Shown piece by piece: positions 1 to 11,215 of a stretch of DNA of 64,000 nucleotides. Origin of the DNA: Iris pallida (Eukaryota > Streptophyta > Magnoliopsida > Asparagales > Iridaceae); assembly GCA_029216955.1 (NCBI GenBank), contig JANAVB010003400.1, forward strand, positions 19,567,425-19,631,424. Reading direction: 5' to 3'. Made by a program: the position numbers and the translations under genes. Every line of letters begins with the position of its first letter. Within the stretch, counting starts at the first letter, position 1. The notes under the pieces were generated by a model. The model was not told the DNA's origin, did no database searches, and worked only from the letters and a program-made list of their open reading frames with translations.

Positions 1-575
1 AGGCGCATGAGATTATTTATTTCCTAATCTCATTCCTCAGGCGCATGGATTATTTATTTCCCAATCTTATTTCACAGCGCATGATATTTATTTTCCAATC
101 TCATTCCTCAGGCGCATGGATTATTTATTTCTCAATCTTATTCCACAGCGCATGATATTTATTTCTCACAGCCGCATTCCCACAGCGCATGAGTTTAATT
201 ATTTCTCAATCCTTTTCCTCAGGCGCATGATATTATTTATTTCCCAACCTTTCCCACAGCGCATGAGTTTATTTATTTCCCACAGCTTCCCTGAGTTTAT
301 TTATTTCTCACATCCACCTTCCTCAGGCGCATGAATTTATTTATTCCCCAATCACTTCCCACAGCGCATGAATTTATTTATTTCCCAATCATTTCTCTCA
401 GACGCATGATATTATTTATTTCCCAACCTTTCCCACATCAGCGCATGAGATTTATTTTCCACAGCATTCCTCAGGCGCATGAGTTTATTTATTTCCCAAT
501 CATTTTTCACAGCGCATGAGATTATTTATTTCCCAATCATTATTTATTTCTCCATTTTATTTCCCGAATTGGCAT
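1..575 (+). repeat. GCGCATG-motif tandem array in the A' LTR
   Basis: Degenerate tandem units of roughly 35-45 bp each carry a GCGCATG core followed by a TTATTTATTTCCCAATC-like segment, with CACAGC or CCTCAGG spacers. The array continues to the left of the window. The same array lies at about 47595-48535 and 55930-56870. Each unit contains ATG, so the array reads as serial short ORFs in several frames, which is composition and not coding. Confidence 0.9.
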
Positions 576-2086
576 TAATTAATATTGATTGTTATCTTGA
601 TTAATTATTGATCATGCGTTCCTAGATGGAACTAAGAGACTGGCTAGTCGTCTTATTGAAATGAATGAATGAGACACGTTCATATTAAGTATGAACTACT
701 ATAATCGATTGGCCGATCCCGAATATTGACATACAGACACACATGCAGGCTTCAATTTATTTATTTATTTATTTTACTACAAAAGAAGCATGTGTACTTT
801 ATGGTCAAGGCATGATTATTCCGTGGTTAGTTTGGATTGTTGCATTACGCTATGTAAGACCTACAACCTAACCGCACGGGCATCGTTGTAGAGTTGTACA
901 TATCGTACCCCGTACTAAAGTACTCATTCCGAATGACCATGATCCACGGCATGGGATTTCACTCAACGTAGAGACTATTAAGTTAAATAAAATAATGATT
1001 GCATGGAGAGAATGGATTTCCGAGTTCTTACATGGCAGCCCTCTTTGGGACTATTAGTGCCCAACAGGCCGGCTGGTTCCCACAGATACTGCAAATCTAC
1101 CACACGGACAGGGAGCGGTATCTGCTTATATTATTGTATATTGTATATTGATGACGGGCGTCCCGCTGGGACTCGTCTAATTCATGATTGGCGCAATTGA
1201 TTGATTGGATAGACTAGCCTTGCTTGTCCATAGTAAGAACTGAGAAATCCTTATTGCATAATTCCAGGATAACTTGGGACTCACAGTAGTAAGCCGTAGG
1301 AGTTGGATGGCCGTTTAAGTTGATTTGTTTGTGTACTGTACCTACTCTGTTAACTAACTGAGATGATCAGAGCATCATGACATGACGGGCCAACTTCTGT
1401 CCTTGTTTGGTTGGGAGGTTGGTTCGAAGTGTCGTGATGTTACGTGAATCCCAGTAGCGATCAGAGATCTATTATTATATTCTCTTATTTACTGGTTTAA
1501 TGCCTCATATCGTGCTTCCTTGCGGTACTTGCTATTAGAGGTCTAACCTCTCTGATTTTGCATGGCCAGATTTAGAGCCGGTTCCCGAGGACTCAACTTA
1601 CTTCTACCTCCAAGATGGTCAATACTAGAGGGATGATCGCAGGAGGACTCGAGTGGGTTTCTTACTTCCCCGCTCGTTTTGTTATTTACCTTATACTTTG
1701 CCGTTTGGCACCGACATGTTAGTCGGATCGTCTTGTACTTACTTTTACATAATTGTAACTAAAGTCAGACTGCAGCTGATAACAATTGTGTATATTTTTG
1801 CTACATCAGATCTGGCTATGTTTTGTAAAGCCAGATATCAAGAACATTTTGACAGAGCGTTTGGGACGCCTTACTGCTTTATCTTACATGTTCTCTATTA
1901 CTGTTTCTTGTTCGAATGATTGAGACAATAGATGTGAAGTGACCATAGTGAGACCTTTATGTAGTATGCACCCCCCTCGTCTGGTTAGACAGCATTGATC
2001 GTATTATACGGTATTCATCTACCCGTAATACGTAGCTGGCTGAGTCATTCCCCCGCTCTCCAGTATTCTGGTTCTGGGGCGTGACA
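1..2086 (+). repeat. LTR of copy A' (3' portion, ends GTGACA)
   Basis: The sequence is collinear with 47962-50046 in the 5' LTR of element A. It ends in GGGGCGTGACA at 2081-2086, the same terminus as both A LTRs, and gag leader follows at once. The outer part of the LTR is outside the window. Short ORFs here (for example 116-334, 1003-1200, 1653-1919) recur at the same place in every A LTR and are not genes. Confidence 0.93.
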
Positions 2087-2148
2087 AGGTTTTAGTGGTG
2101 GCCCATGCAGGTCTGATTTCAGACATGTGGGGTGTTTTAATTTATAGG

Positions 2149-3375
2149 ATGTCTCAATCACACATGTTTTCCCTTGATCTCCTGATTCGTATTCTCGATT
2201 CTAGCTTGACATTCCGGTATCATTTGACTTCATTGATCTTCCCTGTCCGACCGTTTGATTATTCTCTTGTCCCTTTTCTTAGGGGCACCTCGTCCGTATC
2301 TGTCAGGATTGGGCAACAACAACAAGGGCAACATGGGCAACCTGACCAGGTTGGTCAGCAACAAGAGCCAGTACAACCTCAAGAGGCTATTCAAGAAGAG
2401 GTGATAGTGGAACCAGCAGTTGGACCGCAGTATCCGGAGGTTCCAACACCACCAATAGTTCCACCTACCCCAGTGGAAGTGGACACACCAGCCCTTCTGG
2501 AGATCATGAGAGGGATGATGGCTACTCAGCAACATCAGATGTTGGCCCAGCAGCGCATGCACACTCAGTTGCAAGAGCAGAATGTGTTGCTCAACCAAGG
2601 ATTGCAGACGGCTTTGGAAAGAGGAGTGAGAACAGATTCAGGAGCATCAGCCAGGTTTTGCAAGTACAACCCCCGCCGTTTCGAGGGCACGGAAGATGCC
2701 ATTTCAGCAGATGCATGGCTTAAGGACATTGAGGCTATTTTGACAGCCGCTAAGGTGCCAGCAGAAGAACGTGTGGATCTAGTGAAGTTGTTACTTCAAG
2801 ATCTCGTACGTGATTGGTGGGAATCAGAGGAGGTAGGCATCAGACGTCCTGTGGCTTGGGACGATTTTACAGCAAGATTCAAGACAAAGTACTATGGAGT
2901 TGTGGCGCAGTTTGAGCTACAACAGAAGTTTATCAACCTCAGACAGGCTGGCAAGACTGTAGATGCTTATGCAGCAGAGTTCTGCAGATTGAGTAGGTTC
3001 GCCCCAGAGATGGTAGCAACAGAGAGCCAGAGGGCTATGAGGTTCCAGCAAGGGTTTCATCTTGAGCTCTTGCAATTGATAGAGGGGCACAATTACCAGA
3101 CTTTTGATGAAGTATTGACGGCAACTCGAAGGCATGAGATAACCATTCAGACTTTTGATGAAGTATTCGCCCCACACGAATTGCTTCCAGGAACCAGCAA
3201 GTTGAAGAACTTGTGGAACGCTCGAAGTCACCTCTGTTCTGACTCTTCGGATGGACTTGCAATGGCGGCAGCAACTCTCTCTCTTTCTCTCTCTTTTTTG
3301 ACTTATAAAATTCATAATACCTCACAAAGGAGGCCAGAAGAGAGTATATATAGAGAGAGAAGGTGGAAACCCTAA
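2149..3375 (+). pseudogene. Truncated chromovirus gag (A')
   Basis: The frame carries a Gln/Pro-rich N-terminal segment, then the plant retrotransposon gag (capsid-like) domain with [28 protein letters not shown] and a [18 protein letters not shown] stretch. It is identical to the gag of element A up to base 3150. After that the reading frame runs through unrelated sequence to a stop at 3375, so the two gag zinc knuckles and all of pol are lost. The start at 2149 is the Met equivalent to 50109 in A; upstream codons are open but lie in the leader and LTR. It would not make a functional Gag. Confidence 0.85.
3100..3167 (+). repeat. Junction duplication at the gag breakpoint
   Basis: The 17 bases ACTTTTGATGAAGTATT occur in normal gag context at 3100-3116 and again at 3151-3167, exactly where similarity to element A ends. 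Both copies are preceded by CAG. This looks like a template switch back by 51 bases on a three-base match during break repair, followed by joining to unrelated DNA. Confidence 0.75.
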
Positions 3376-3388
3376 CCGCCTTTTCAGT
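3168..3388. other. Unassigned sequence with a TATA-like motif
   Basis: No coding similarity was recognised. A CT-rich run at 3275-3299 and a TATATATAGAGAGAG motif near 3345-3360 on the plus strand resemble a plant promoter or LTR promoter core. It is probably the edge of another decayed repeat. Confidence 0.35.
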
Positions 3389-3668
3389 TATGGAAAGATT
3401 GAATTAAATCCCACAAAGATAGCAATAAAATTAATTCAAATCTTATGGAAAGATTGAATTAAGTCCCACAAAGATGGCAACGAAATTAATTCAAATCTTA
3501 TGGAAAGATTGAATCAAATCCCACAAAGATGGCAACAAAATTAATTCAAATCCCACAAAGATAGCAACGAAATTAATTCAAATCTTATGGAAAGATTGAA
3601 TTAAATCCCACAAAGATGACAACGAAGTTAATTCAAATCTTATGGAAAGATTGAATTAAATCCCACAA
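3389..3668 (+). repeat. 55-bp tandem repeat array
   Basis: Units begin TATGGAAAGATTGAATT and include CCCACAAAGATGGCAACG. Unit starts at 3389, 3444 and 3499 give a 55-bp period. A fourth unit carries an internal rearrangement, and about five copies are present in all. The array is bracketed by an inverted repeat: CAGTTATGGAAAGA at 3385 and its complement TCTTTCCATAACTG near 3700. Confidence 0.85.
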
Positions 3669-3739
3669 AAAGTGGATCTGAATTAATCGCATTGAATCAG
3701 TCTTTCCATAACTGACTTGTAGTCTGCACAGTCAGCCTG

Positions 3740-3815
3740 GTGCGAGTCCATGAGCCCGAGTCCGAGCCCGAGCCCGAGTCTGAGTCCGAGTCGCTAAGCC
3801 CCTTTGGGGCTTAGC
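3740..3815 (+). repeat. CCGAGT/CCGAGC hexamer run followed by a perfect hairpin
   Basis: A run of about eight CCGAGY-like hexamers (3740-3792) leads directly into GCTAAGCCCC-TTT-GGGGCTTAGC at 3793-3815, a perfect 10-bp stem with a 3-base loop. No gene is attached to it. It could be the end of a mobile element or a transcript structure. Confidence 0.75.
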
Positions 3816-4019
3816 TCCAAATGGAATTAATCCAAGAGAATGACAAAAGCATTAATGCTTAATCCTTGGAGCCTTATTCTTACCTCCTAGTAAAATCACC
3901 CACATGGTTCCCTCCTTAGGGTCACCACCCTATGTGCATCTCTCAACAACACAACCAAGTATATATGTTGAGATAACTCATGGTGCATTTACGATGTGGG
4001 ACTAAACTTTTACAAGGCA

Positions 4020-4217
4020 TGTTGAGAGCAAGCACTCTCCATGTAAAGAAAGCACCAACAAAATAGGCTTACAATTGAGGTTAACATTATGATGACAATT
4101 AAAAGAAGAAATGTCAAAAGCCATAGGTTATGGATAACCAAAAGTCATAGGTTATGGATAATCAAAAGGCATAGGTTATGTAGACCAAATAATAATATAA
4201 ATTATCCATATTTACAA
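4020..4217 (-). repeat. 3' LTR of the copia element (internally shortened)
   Basis: From about 4056 to 4217 it matches 9940-10096, including the repeated CATAGGTTATGGATAA words. The outer end begins TGTTGAGAG like the other LTR, but about 140 bp in between are missing or replaced. An alternative outer edge at 3966, also TGTTGAGA, cannot be excluded. Confidence 0.7.
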
Positions 4218-4232
4218 CACTCCCCATTGGAT
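4218..4232 (-). other. Polypurine tract of the copia element
   Basis: On the minus strand AATGGGGAG lies directly before the LTR start TGTTGTAAATATGG. This is the expected place and composition for the plus-strand primer of a copia element. Confidence 0.65.
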
Positions 4233-4699
4233 ATTCACCATTAATTAGTTGGTGGTGTATGCACATTTGTTGCCTCTTTAAAACCTTACTAAGAAAAATC
4301 TAGTAGAAAAAAATCTTAGACAAGGAAAAAGAGTACAATGCGCAAAACTCAAAAAAATTCTTCATGAGTCATACTCTCCCTCGATATAATGGATCTGTAA
4401 CAGCAAGTTTGTCTGATGATTAAGTTGTCACATGCCTATTCCGTGTACCAACTTCTGAAATGTGGACTTTGGTAGTGCCTTGGTCAACAAATCGGCTAAG
4501 TTTTCATTTGATCTTACTTGCTTGGCTTCGATCACTTTCGTCTTTTGGAGCTCATGTGCATAAAATGTGTTTGGCAAAAATTGCTTATTCGATCTCCTAT
4601 GATGAATCCTCTCGGACTTGCGCAGTGCAAACCATATTTTCTTTGAATATTATTGTAGGCTCATTTGTAACTGTGGGTAATTGATAATTTACTCGTATA

Positions 4700-4969
4700 T
4701 GATGATCGATCGCAACCACACACTTTCTCTTGTTGCTTCTTGTAATACAATTAATTCTGCATGGTTAGAGGAAGCTGCTACTGAACCTTGCTTTGTTGAT
4801 CGCCAAGATATAGCTGCATGGTTATTAATAAACACATAACTTGTTTAGAAGCAACCCTTATGAGGGTCAGAAAGATATTTGAGTCTGCACAACCAACTAG
4901 ACAAGAATTGTCAGTAGAATCACATAAATAAAATAATCTCATGTCAGTTATTCTACAAAAATATCTCAA
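4700..4969 (-). pseudogene. Copia RNase H remnant
   Basis: Minus-strand reading gives a decayed copia RNase H: LVGCADSN (family LVGYADS), a QVMC segment where the family has TGYVF, and, after frame changes, SSNHAELIVLQEA with the conserved SNHAE motif. It is broken by stops and frameshifts. Confidence 0.7.
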
Positions 4970-5285
4970 TATGTGTTTAACTACATTCCAATGTCTAAGT
5001 GTAGGTGCAAAACTATGTCTAGATAATAAATTAAAAAGAAATGCAACATCTGGTCTTGTGCATTGTGTTAAATATAGTAATGCTCCAATAGCACTTAAAT
5101 ACGATATTTCAGGGCCAAGAATTTTTTCATCTTATCCCTTTGGTCGAAATGGATCTTTATCCAAATCCAAACTCCGTACAACCATAGGTGTACTAAGTAG
5201 ATGTGCTTTGTCCATTCTGAATCATTTCAAAAACTTTTCAATATATCAAAATTGATGCACTAATATTCCACTGAACTTCGTTTAT

Positions 5286-5950
5286 TTACAAATCGAGACA
5301 AAGCTTTGTCTTTCCCAAGTCTTTCATTTCAAATTCATTCTTCAAATAGTTTGCAGTTTTCTCTAATTCTGCAGGAGACCCGATCAGGTTTATATCATCC
5401 ACATATACTGCTACTATAGAAAATCCATTCTCGGATTTCTTAATGAAGATACATGGACAAAATTGACTATTTTTATATCCTTCCTTAGTCAAATATATAC
5501 TAAGACGATTATACCACATTCTTCTGGATTGTTTCAACCCATATAATGCTCATCTAAGTTTAATTGAACACATGCCCTTTGACTTAGTCTCTCGCATTGT
5601 AAATCCTTCTAGAATTTTCATATAGATGTCAGTATCTAAGTCTCCATACAAATATGTAGTTACAACATCCATAAGTCTCATATCAAGATTTTCAGAAACT
5701 GCGAGACTAATTAGATATCTAAAACTAATGACATACATAACTGGAAAGTATGTCTCAACATAGTCAATTCTAGGTCTTTAAGAGAAACCTTGTGCTACAA
5801 GTCAAACTTTGTATCTTTCAACTTCATTCCACTCATTTCGTTTTCTCACGAACACCCATTTATAACCAACAGGGTTTATGCCCTTTTGTGTTTCTACTAT
5901 AGATCCAAACATACCACGTTTTTCTAAAAAATTTAATTCTGCTTGAATAG
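5286..5950 (-). pseudogene. Copia reverse transcriptase remnant
   Basis: The pieces at 5550-5738 and 5286-5537 hold the copia RT order. MRLMDVVTTYLYGDLDTDIYM corresponds to the motif around the first catalytic Asp (family MDVKTAFLNG-like). KQSRRMWYNRL, CIFIKK and VAVYVDDINLIG, which contains the YVDD active site, follow, then EFEMKDLGKTKLCLDL. A frameshift separates the two pieces and further stops follow. Confidence 0.85.
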
Positions 5951-6289
5951 CATATTTCTAGATTGGTCAATCTTTTTTTTGTCGACTTTCATTTATACGT
6001 GGTTCATTTTCACAACCATCATTGTCCTTTGATATTTCAGTAGCTACTGCATAGCTAAATATGTCATCATGACAAGTACTTTTCTATTCTACAATTCACC
6101 TGAACGTGCATGGAATATCGAGATCTTTTCATTTTCAGGTACCTGTGCCTCTCCAGGGACATCCATAGGCATTTCAGTAAATTTGAAAACATGCACATCT
6201 TCATTATTTGTTTTTATAGCTCCGACCACTATTGGGCTTTTATCAGGGCAAGATGTTTCATTAGCTCTCATCTTTCTAGGAGCACTATC

Positions 6290-6650
6290 CTTGGAACCTA
6301 TAGGCCTACCACGATTTTGACGTGTAGTAGTAGAGTATTTGTCGTCTTGTTTGGATTTTGTCTACTTGGAACAATGATTTTGGCTGGCACATGTGATCTA
6401 ATTACCTTTGCGGCATCATTAAATGTATCAGGTAATTGATTTACAATTTCTTGCAAATGTATAATTCTTCTTGTCTCATAATCACATTGTGGAGTTCTTG
6501 GATCTTGATGAGATAGAGTAGGCGTATTTCATGTCAATTCATGTCGTTCATTAGCAATGGATTGTTCTATATGAACAATTTGTTGCTTACCTCCTCCTAA
6601 CGGCAGGAAGACTCTCTCATCAAATTGGCAATCACCAAATCTTATAGTAA
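6290..6650 (-). pseudogene. Copia pol linker between integrase and RT
   Basis: The minus-strand frames give CQFDERVFLPLGGGK near 6640, then RTPQCDYETRRIIHLQ and VNQLPDTFNDAAKVIRSH near 6500-6400. These are typical of the variable linker that follows the copia integrase core. The stretch is frame-broken. The integrase core between about 6700 and 7290 is too decayed to place by eye. Confidence 0.6.
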
Positions 6651-7295
6651 AGATATCACCAGTCATTAGTTTCAAATATCTTATTATGGAAGAAGACTCA
6701 AAACTAATGTATATTTCTAAACATCATTGGGGACCCATCTTAGTTCTTTTGGAAGATGAAACTGGGATATATACTGCACATCCAAACTTTCTCAAATATA
6801 AATGTTTGGGTGTTTACCATTAACAAGTTGTATATGTAAAAAAGATATGGTAGACAATAGGTCTAAATTTAACTAGAGATGTAACATGTAAAATATCATG
6901 TCCCCAAGCCTCAGTTTGCAAACCAGATTGCATTAGTAGAGGTCCAACTATAAGTTGGAGATATTTAATACATGAATCAGCTAACCCAATCCCTAATAAT
7001 GTACTATCAAAAACTTATGAGATAAATTTTTCGGTATTGCTAAGTCTAATTAACTTAATCTAATTATCAGGAAACTGAAATCTAAGTTTAACAATTTGGA
7101 CCAAAAGACAAAAAAAAAAGATTTCTAATAGACAATAGACAATCATATGACTATCTAGTAGATGCATCTATGAGTACCACAAAATATCAATTAAAAAAGG
7201 ACCGCTAACAGGGTGAATATGACCACAAATGTCTTCTTATATTCTTTACAAGAAAATAGGAGACTCATTCTTAACTTCTAGAAAAGATGATCTAG

Positions 7296-8023
7296 TTATA
7301 AACTTTTCTTGTAAATAAGGAACACATAAGTGATTCTTCGATAAGCCAAGATCATAATTTTCCAATAAATGACCACAAGAAGTATCAATGATCCGATTGA
7401 ACATAGTTTGTCCCAAATGACCCAAACGGTCATGTCAAATGCTAAATAAGACATGATCATTGGCTTTATATTTTGCCACATTCATATGAGATTCTTTAAA
7501 ATGTTATACCAATGGTGGTGTAATACAAACCCACCAAAAGATAAAAGAATTCTTTTAATGTGAGCCTTTTGCTTCCAACATTAGATGTGATATGTAATGT
7601 CTCTTTTATCATTTTGAGTTTCAATATGGTACCCATTTTACGTATATCCTTGAAACTTAACAAATTTCTTTTTAAAATGCTTGAATATAACCCATTCTTC
7701 AAATAGGTTTGAGTACCATTAGGTAACATGATGTGTGCTCTTCCAAAGTTTTCAATTATATGGGTTGGTCCAGCTATTGTTGACACTTTATGCATGTCAA
7801 ATACTAACTTTGAGAAAAACTTTTGATTCTTCAAAATCATATGTGTTGTAGCACTATCTTCCAAACACATATCCAAGTCATTTTTCTTGGATTCTTTGAG
7901 TCTGTCAACCTCTTGTTGAGTAGCTCGACATTGCTTAAACCAATGTCCATCTTTGTCACATATATGACAAGCATTACTACTCCTATTTGATTTACATGAA
8001 GCAAAAAAAATTAAGTATTTCAA
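7296..8023 (-). pseudogene. Copia zinc knuckle, protease and GAG-pre-integrase remnant
   Basis: The ORF at 7496-8023 reads CHICDKDGHWFKQC (a CCHC gag knuckle), LEDSATTHMIL (the copia protease active-site region, family DSATTH), LPNGTQTYLKNGLYS and LKRNLLSF, then GAG-pre-integrase sequence. The ORF at 7296-7481 continues in a shifted frame toward the WHDRLGHLG-like start of integrase. Nearest relatives are plant copia polyproteins that have the SATTH motif. Confidence 0.8.
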
Positions 8024-8223
8024 ATGATAATATCATATTATAGAAATGTGATTCCAAATTTATAATAAAGATTTCCAATAGAACAAACTCTGGTGGCCTA
8101 GACATTGCATGATGAAAACCAAAAATGACTTCAAATGTAAATAGTTTATAAGTACTTGAAATAAAACATAAATTGATCGAGTGCTCATTCAATGGAAGGT
8201 GAATTTTCAATCATCTCCTCAAA

Positions 8224-9029
8224 CTATTCGTTTGTAACTTTATCTCCGTTTTGATCCTCAAAAAGTCGGATCGAAACAATTATTATTTGGTTTATTTTGA
8301 GGATTTCAATTTCCTTTAGTGTGTGTTGTCCACTTGTTTCATTTATTGTTTTTTGAAACACTGCTTCCACCTTTGTAAGGTTGATAACCATGATCACATC
8401 TCCCACGTCCTCCACCACATTCCAAAATTGGCATTTGTCTTAGGAATTGTCATTGACCTAGTTGGTCTAGAGTTGTGATTTTTTCATGTGAACGTTTTTA
8501 TTTGCCTCTGCTAAAAGGAGACAAGTCACCAGTTCAGAGTATTTTGTGAAGCATCTTTCACGATATTGTTGCTGCAAAAGCACATTATTTGCATGAAAAG
8601 AAGAGAGGATTCTCTCAATCATTTGAGTCTCTGTTACTTTTTCTCCGCACAATCCAAGATGAGAATTACAATATTAAACATAGCATATTAATTTTTTATA
8701 TCATTTTTGTAGTCATGGTATCTTAGATTCAACCATTCTCTTTGAGCAGTCAGAAGGATTACCATCCTTTGGTGGTCAAATCTATCATTTAGAGATGTCC
8801 ACAAATTCTGGATCCTCACATAGATATTTTGTCTTTAGATCATCATGGATATGATGTCATAGGAAAATCAAAGCCTTAGACTTGGCTTCAGAAGATTCTT
8901 TATTTTCTTCTTAATAGTACCATCAAACTTGTTGGACTGCAATTACAATTTTGCATACAATTGTCATGATAAATAATTGCATTCGCTCACATCAAGAGAT
9001 TTGAATTCAAGTTTTACAAGACTTGACAT
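8224..9029 (-). pseudogene. Copia gag remnant
   Basis: A likely start Met lies at 9029 (MSSLVKLEFKSLDVS on the minus strand). WTSLNDRFDHQRMVIL follows, then CGEKVTETQMIERILSSFH, NVLLQQQYRER and KYSELVTCLLLAEANK (8467-8652). This is the UBN2-type gag of plant copia elements. Several in-frame stops and frameshifts interrupt it. Confidence 0.8.
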
Positions 9030-9440
9030 CTATACGGCAAAAAAATAATTATATTAGATGTAAATTAATTTAAATGATAAAATTGATAACCGTTTTCAAG
9101 ATTACAAAACTTCACATATACAATGTGATGAAACGTTATCAAAGAATATTATATCTTATGTGTATCACATATACAACAATGTGATAAAACACTATCGAAG
9201 ATTATGTCTTATGTGTATCACATATACAACAATGTGATCACTATATAATAATATATTTTGGGTACTTTTTTTTTATAATTCGATTCACATATACAACAAT
9301 ATGGAGTAGTATATTATAGAATTCAAACAAATAAAATAATAGAAATAACAAATTCACATAAACTAATTTAGTGTAATTAACTAATTCCAAATAAGTGAAA
9401 AAAATTCAAGATATTCTAGATTGATTTCATAGTTCATATG

Positions 9441-9441
<1 letters not shown>

Positions 9442-9521
<80 letters not shown>
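9442..9521. repeat. (TA)n microsatellite, about 80 bp
   Basis: An uninterrupted TA dinucleotide run lies inside the leader region of the copia element. Confidence 0.97.
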
Positions 9522-9526
<5 letters not shown>

Positions 9527-9755
9527 AGATTTATATATAATCTTAAATAGATTATCATAAATTTTATATTTTGAATGAAATTGTGAACATCTTCAATACA
9601 AATTTAGATTTAAAACAACAAAAAGAAAGTAGATCTAGAAAACTTACGTTCAAATCAATCTATAAACACATAAATTAAACATATGTTTAATTTTACTAAA
9701 ACATGCATGTATCTGAGTATACAAGATTAGACTTACCTCTTCAATACCTTTCTTT

Positions 9756-10096
9756 TGTTGAGAGAAATATTTTTCCTTATGTAAAATATTTCTTCCTTTT
9801 TCTATTTCCTAGAGCAATGGTGATGATAACCTATTATAAAGTAAAGAGATGGAGATTATTATAAAATAAAGAGATGGAGATAGAAAAATGGAGGAGATTG
9901 TTTCTTCATTCACTTGTCTCAATCAACTTGAGAAGAGCCCCTTATATAGGCTTACAATGGAGGTTAACATCATGATGATAATTAAAAGAAGAAATGTCAA
10001 AAGCCATAGGTTATGGATAACCAAAAGTCATAGGTTATAGATAATGCATAGGTTATGTAGACCAAATAATAATGTGAATTATCCATATTTACAACA
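9756..10096 (-). repeat. 5' LTR of the copia element
   Basis: About 340 bp, with ends TGTTG...CAACA. On the minus strand it contains a CCTATATAAGGGGC TATA box near 9945, as expected for the promoter. Just inside the element the minus strand reads AGGTATTGAAGAGG, possibly a decayed form of the common initiator-Met tRNA binding site TGGTATCAGAGC. Confidence 0.75.
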
Positions 10097-10476
10097 GATA
10101 TAGTATTATAAATGAACAATCACTACTTAGTTAACATAGATGAGGGTATTTTTGGAACAAAAACTTCCATGGTAAAGTTTGCCTTTTTTCATTATAAATG
10201 AACATGTGCCTTGTACGTATTTCATAATACTTGGAAAGAGCAAATAACATCCTCCTTAATTTTTTTTTATAGGTAATTACATAACTACACATATTAAATT
10301 TAATGAACAATTTTAATTAGTAAACATAAATGAGGCAATTTTTGGAACAAAAAATTCCACCATGAAGTCTACTTTTCTCATTATATATTATTATAGATTA
10401 CATAACTATCAATATTAAATTTAATGAATAATTTTAATTAGTAAACATAAAGGAGACATTTTTGGAACAAAACATT
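10097..10476. repeat. AT-rich direct repeats of about 121 bp
   Basis: Two clear copies begin near 10274 and 10395 (TTACATAACTA... TTAATTAGTAAACATAAA... TTTTTGGAACAAAA). A third, more diverged partial copy sits at 10097-10180. No coding potential. This block is the left flank of the LINE. Confidence 0.75.
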
Positions 10477-10515
10477 CCATGGTATATATATATATATATA
10501 TTTTTTGAAGGGAAT

Positions 10516-10535
10516 GGGTAATTTTATTGAATAAG
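10516..10535 (-). terminator. LINE polyadenylation signal
   Basis: The minus strand reads TTCAATAAAATTACCC about 60 nt after the ORF2 stop and just before the AT-rich tail. Confidence 0.6.
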
Positions 10536-10591
10536 AAATGTGTACAAGTTCTCAATGCCCGTAACAAGTAATCTCTCCCTCTCATAAACAA

Positions 10592-11215
10592 TTAGTTAGA
10601 GAGGAATTCTATATCCTGTCTAATATTGGCTGTAATTCTAGCAATAGAGTGAAATTCAGCATCAAAGATCCTCCGATTCCTTTCGTGCCAGACGTGCCAA
10701 ACAGCCGATAGGAGACGTAATCGAGCCCTGTAATAGATTTCTCGGCCCTGATTCTTTGTCTGGATAATACCCTCCACTATGGCCTGTATTCCCGTCCCTT
10801 GCTCATGTTTGATACCAATTTCATCACACAAGCTTTTCCATACGCAATCGGAGAATACGCATTGGAAAAATAAATGCTCACAGGTCTCCATAAATTGATA
10901 ACATAATACACAATTCGTGCTTCCCAACTGTACTCCAAACCGGGCAAGCCTATCCCTTGTGAGCAGTCTGTTTTTTATTGCTTTGAACAAACATAGTTGC
11001 ATCTTTGTTGCAGCTCCATTAAACCACACCACCTCCGCCCATGGGACGGTGGAATCATGTGTGCGCAGCAGATCATAAATCAGTTTGGAATTGAATGAAT
11101 CTTCCTTAGTTTTCTCCCAGACCCACATGTCCATTTGGGCCTCGGCGTCTATAGGAACTAGCTCAATTTCATTCGCAAACCATCTCCCTATACTGTGCAT
11201 GGGTTTGTGTTCCAT
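10592..11215 (-). pseudogene. LINE ORF2 C-terminus, zf-RVT domain (frameshifted)
   Basis: This is the third piece of the broken ORF2. It has the plant LINE zf-RVT pattern: FNSKLIYDLL, then W..VVWFNGAATKMQLCLFKAI, KNRLLTRDRLARFG, the paired cysteines of NCVLCYQFMETCEHLFFQC and W..VWHERNRR. No RNase H domain follows; the frame ends at 10592 with DIEFLSN. It is in a different frame from the RT piece upstream, so a one-base-class indel near 11190-11215 separates them. The true protein would have run on from the RT. Confidence 0.85.

Larger units (their letters stand above)
1..3150 (+). mobile_element. Truncated Tekay/Del-like chromovirus copy A' (LTR plus partial gag)
   Basis: This stretch matches 47962-51110 of the complete element A almost base for base. 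By eye the only difference found is one G present here near 2055 and missing in A. It holds the 3' two thirds of an LTR (to 2086), the leader and the first half of gag. It then breaks off at 3150, where A continues into the gag zinc knuckles. No protease, RT or integrase and no second LTR follow, so this is a broken copy. The left end lies outside the window. Confidence 0.93.
4020..10096 (-). mobile_element. Degenerate Ty1/copia LTR retrotransposon
   Basis: Two similar LTRs (4020-4217 and 9756-10096) bracket remnants in correct copia order on the minus strand: gag (9029 down to 8210), zinc knuckle and protease (about 7960-7850), GAG-pre-integrase (about 7480), integrase-RT linker (about 6650-6300), RT (5950-5286) and RNase H (4970-4700). 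Stops and frameshifts are frequent throughout, so it is dead. The LTR ends are TGTTG...CAACA. No matching target duplication was found: the flanks are AGGCA on the left and GATAT on the right. Confidence 0.85.

Noticed and set aside
1..575. The GCGCATG array as a CRISPR-like array
   Set aside because: Units are degenerate, there are no unique spacers of fixed length, and the array lies inside a plant retrotransposon LTR that occurs three times in the window.
4020..10096. The copia element as potentially active
   Set aside because: Every coding domain has stops or frameshifts and one LTR is shortened.
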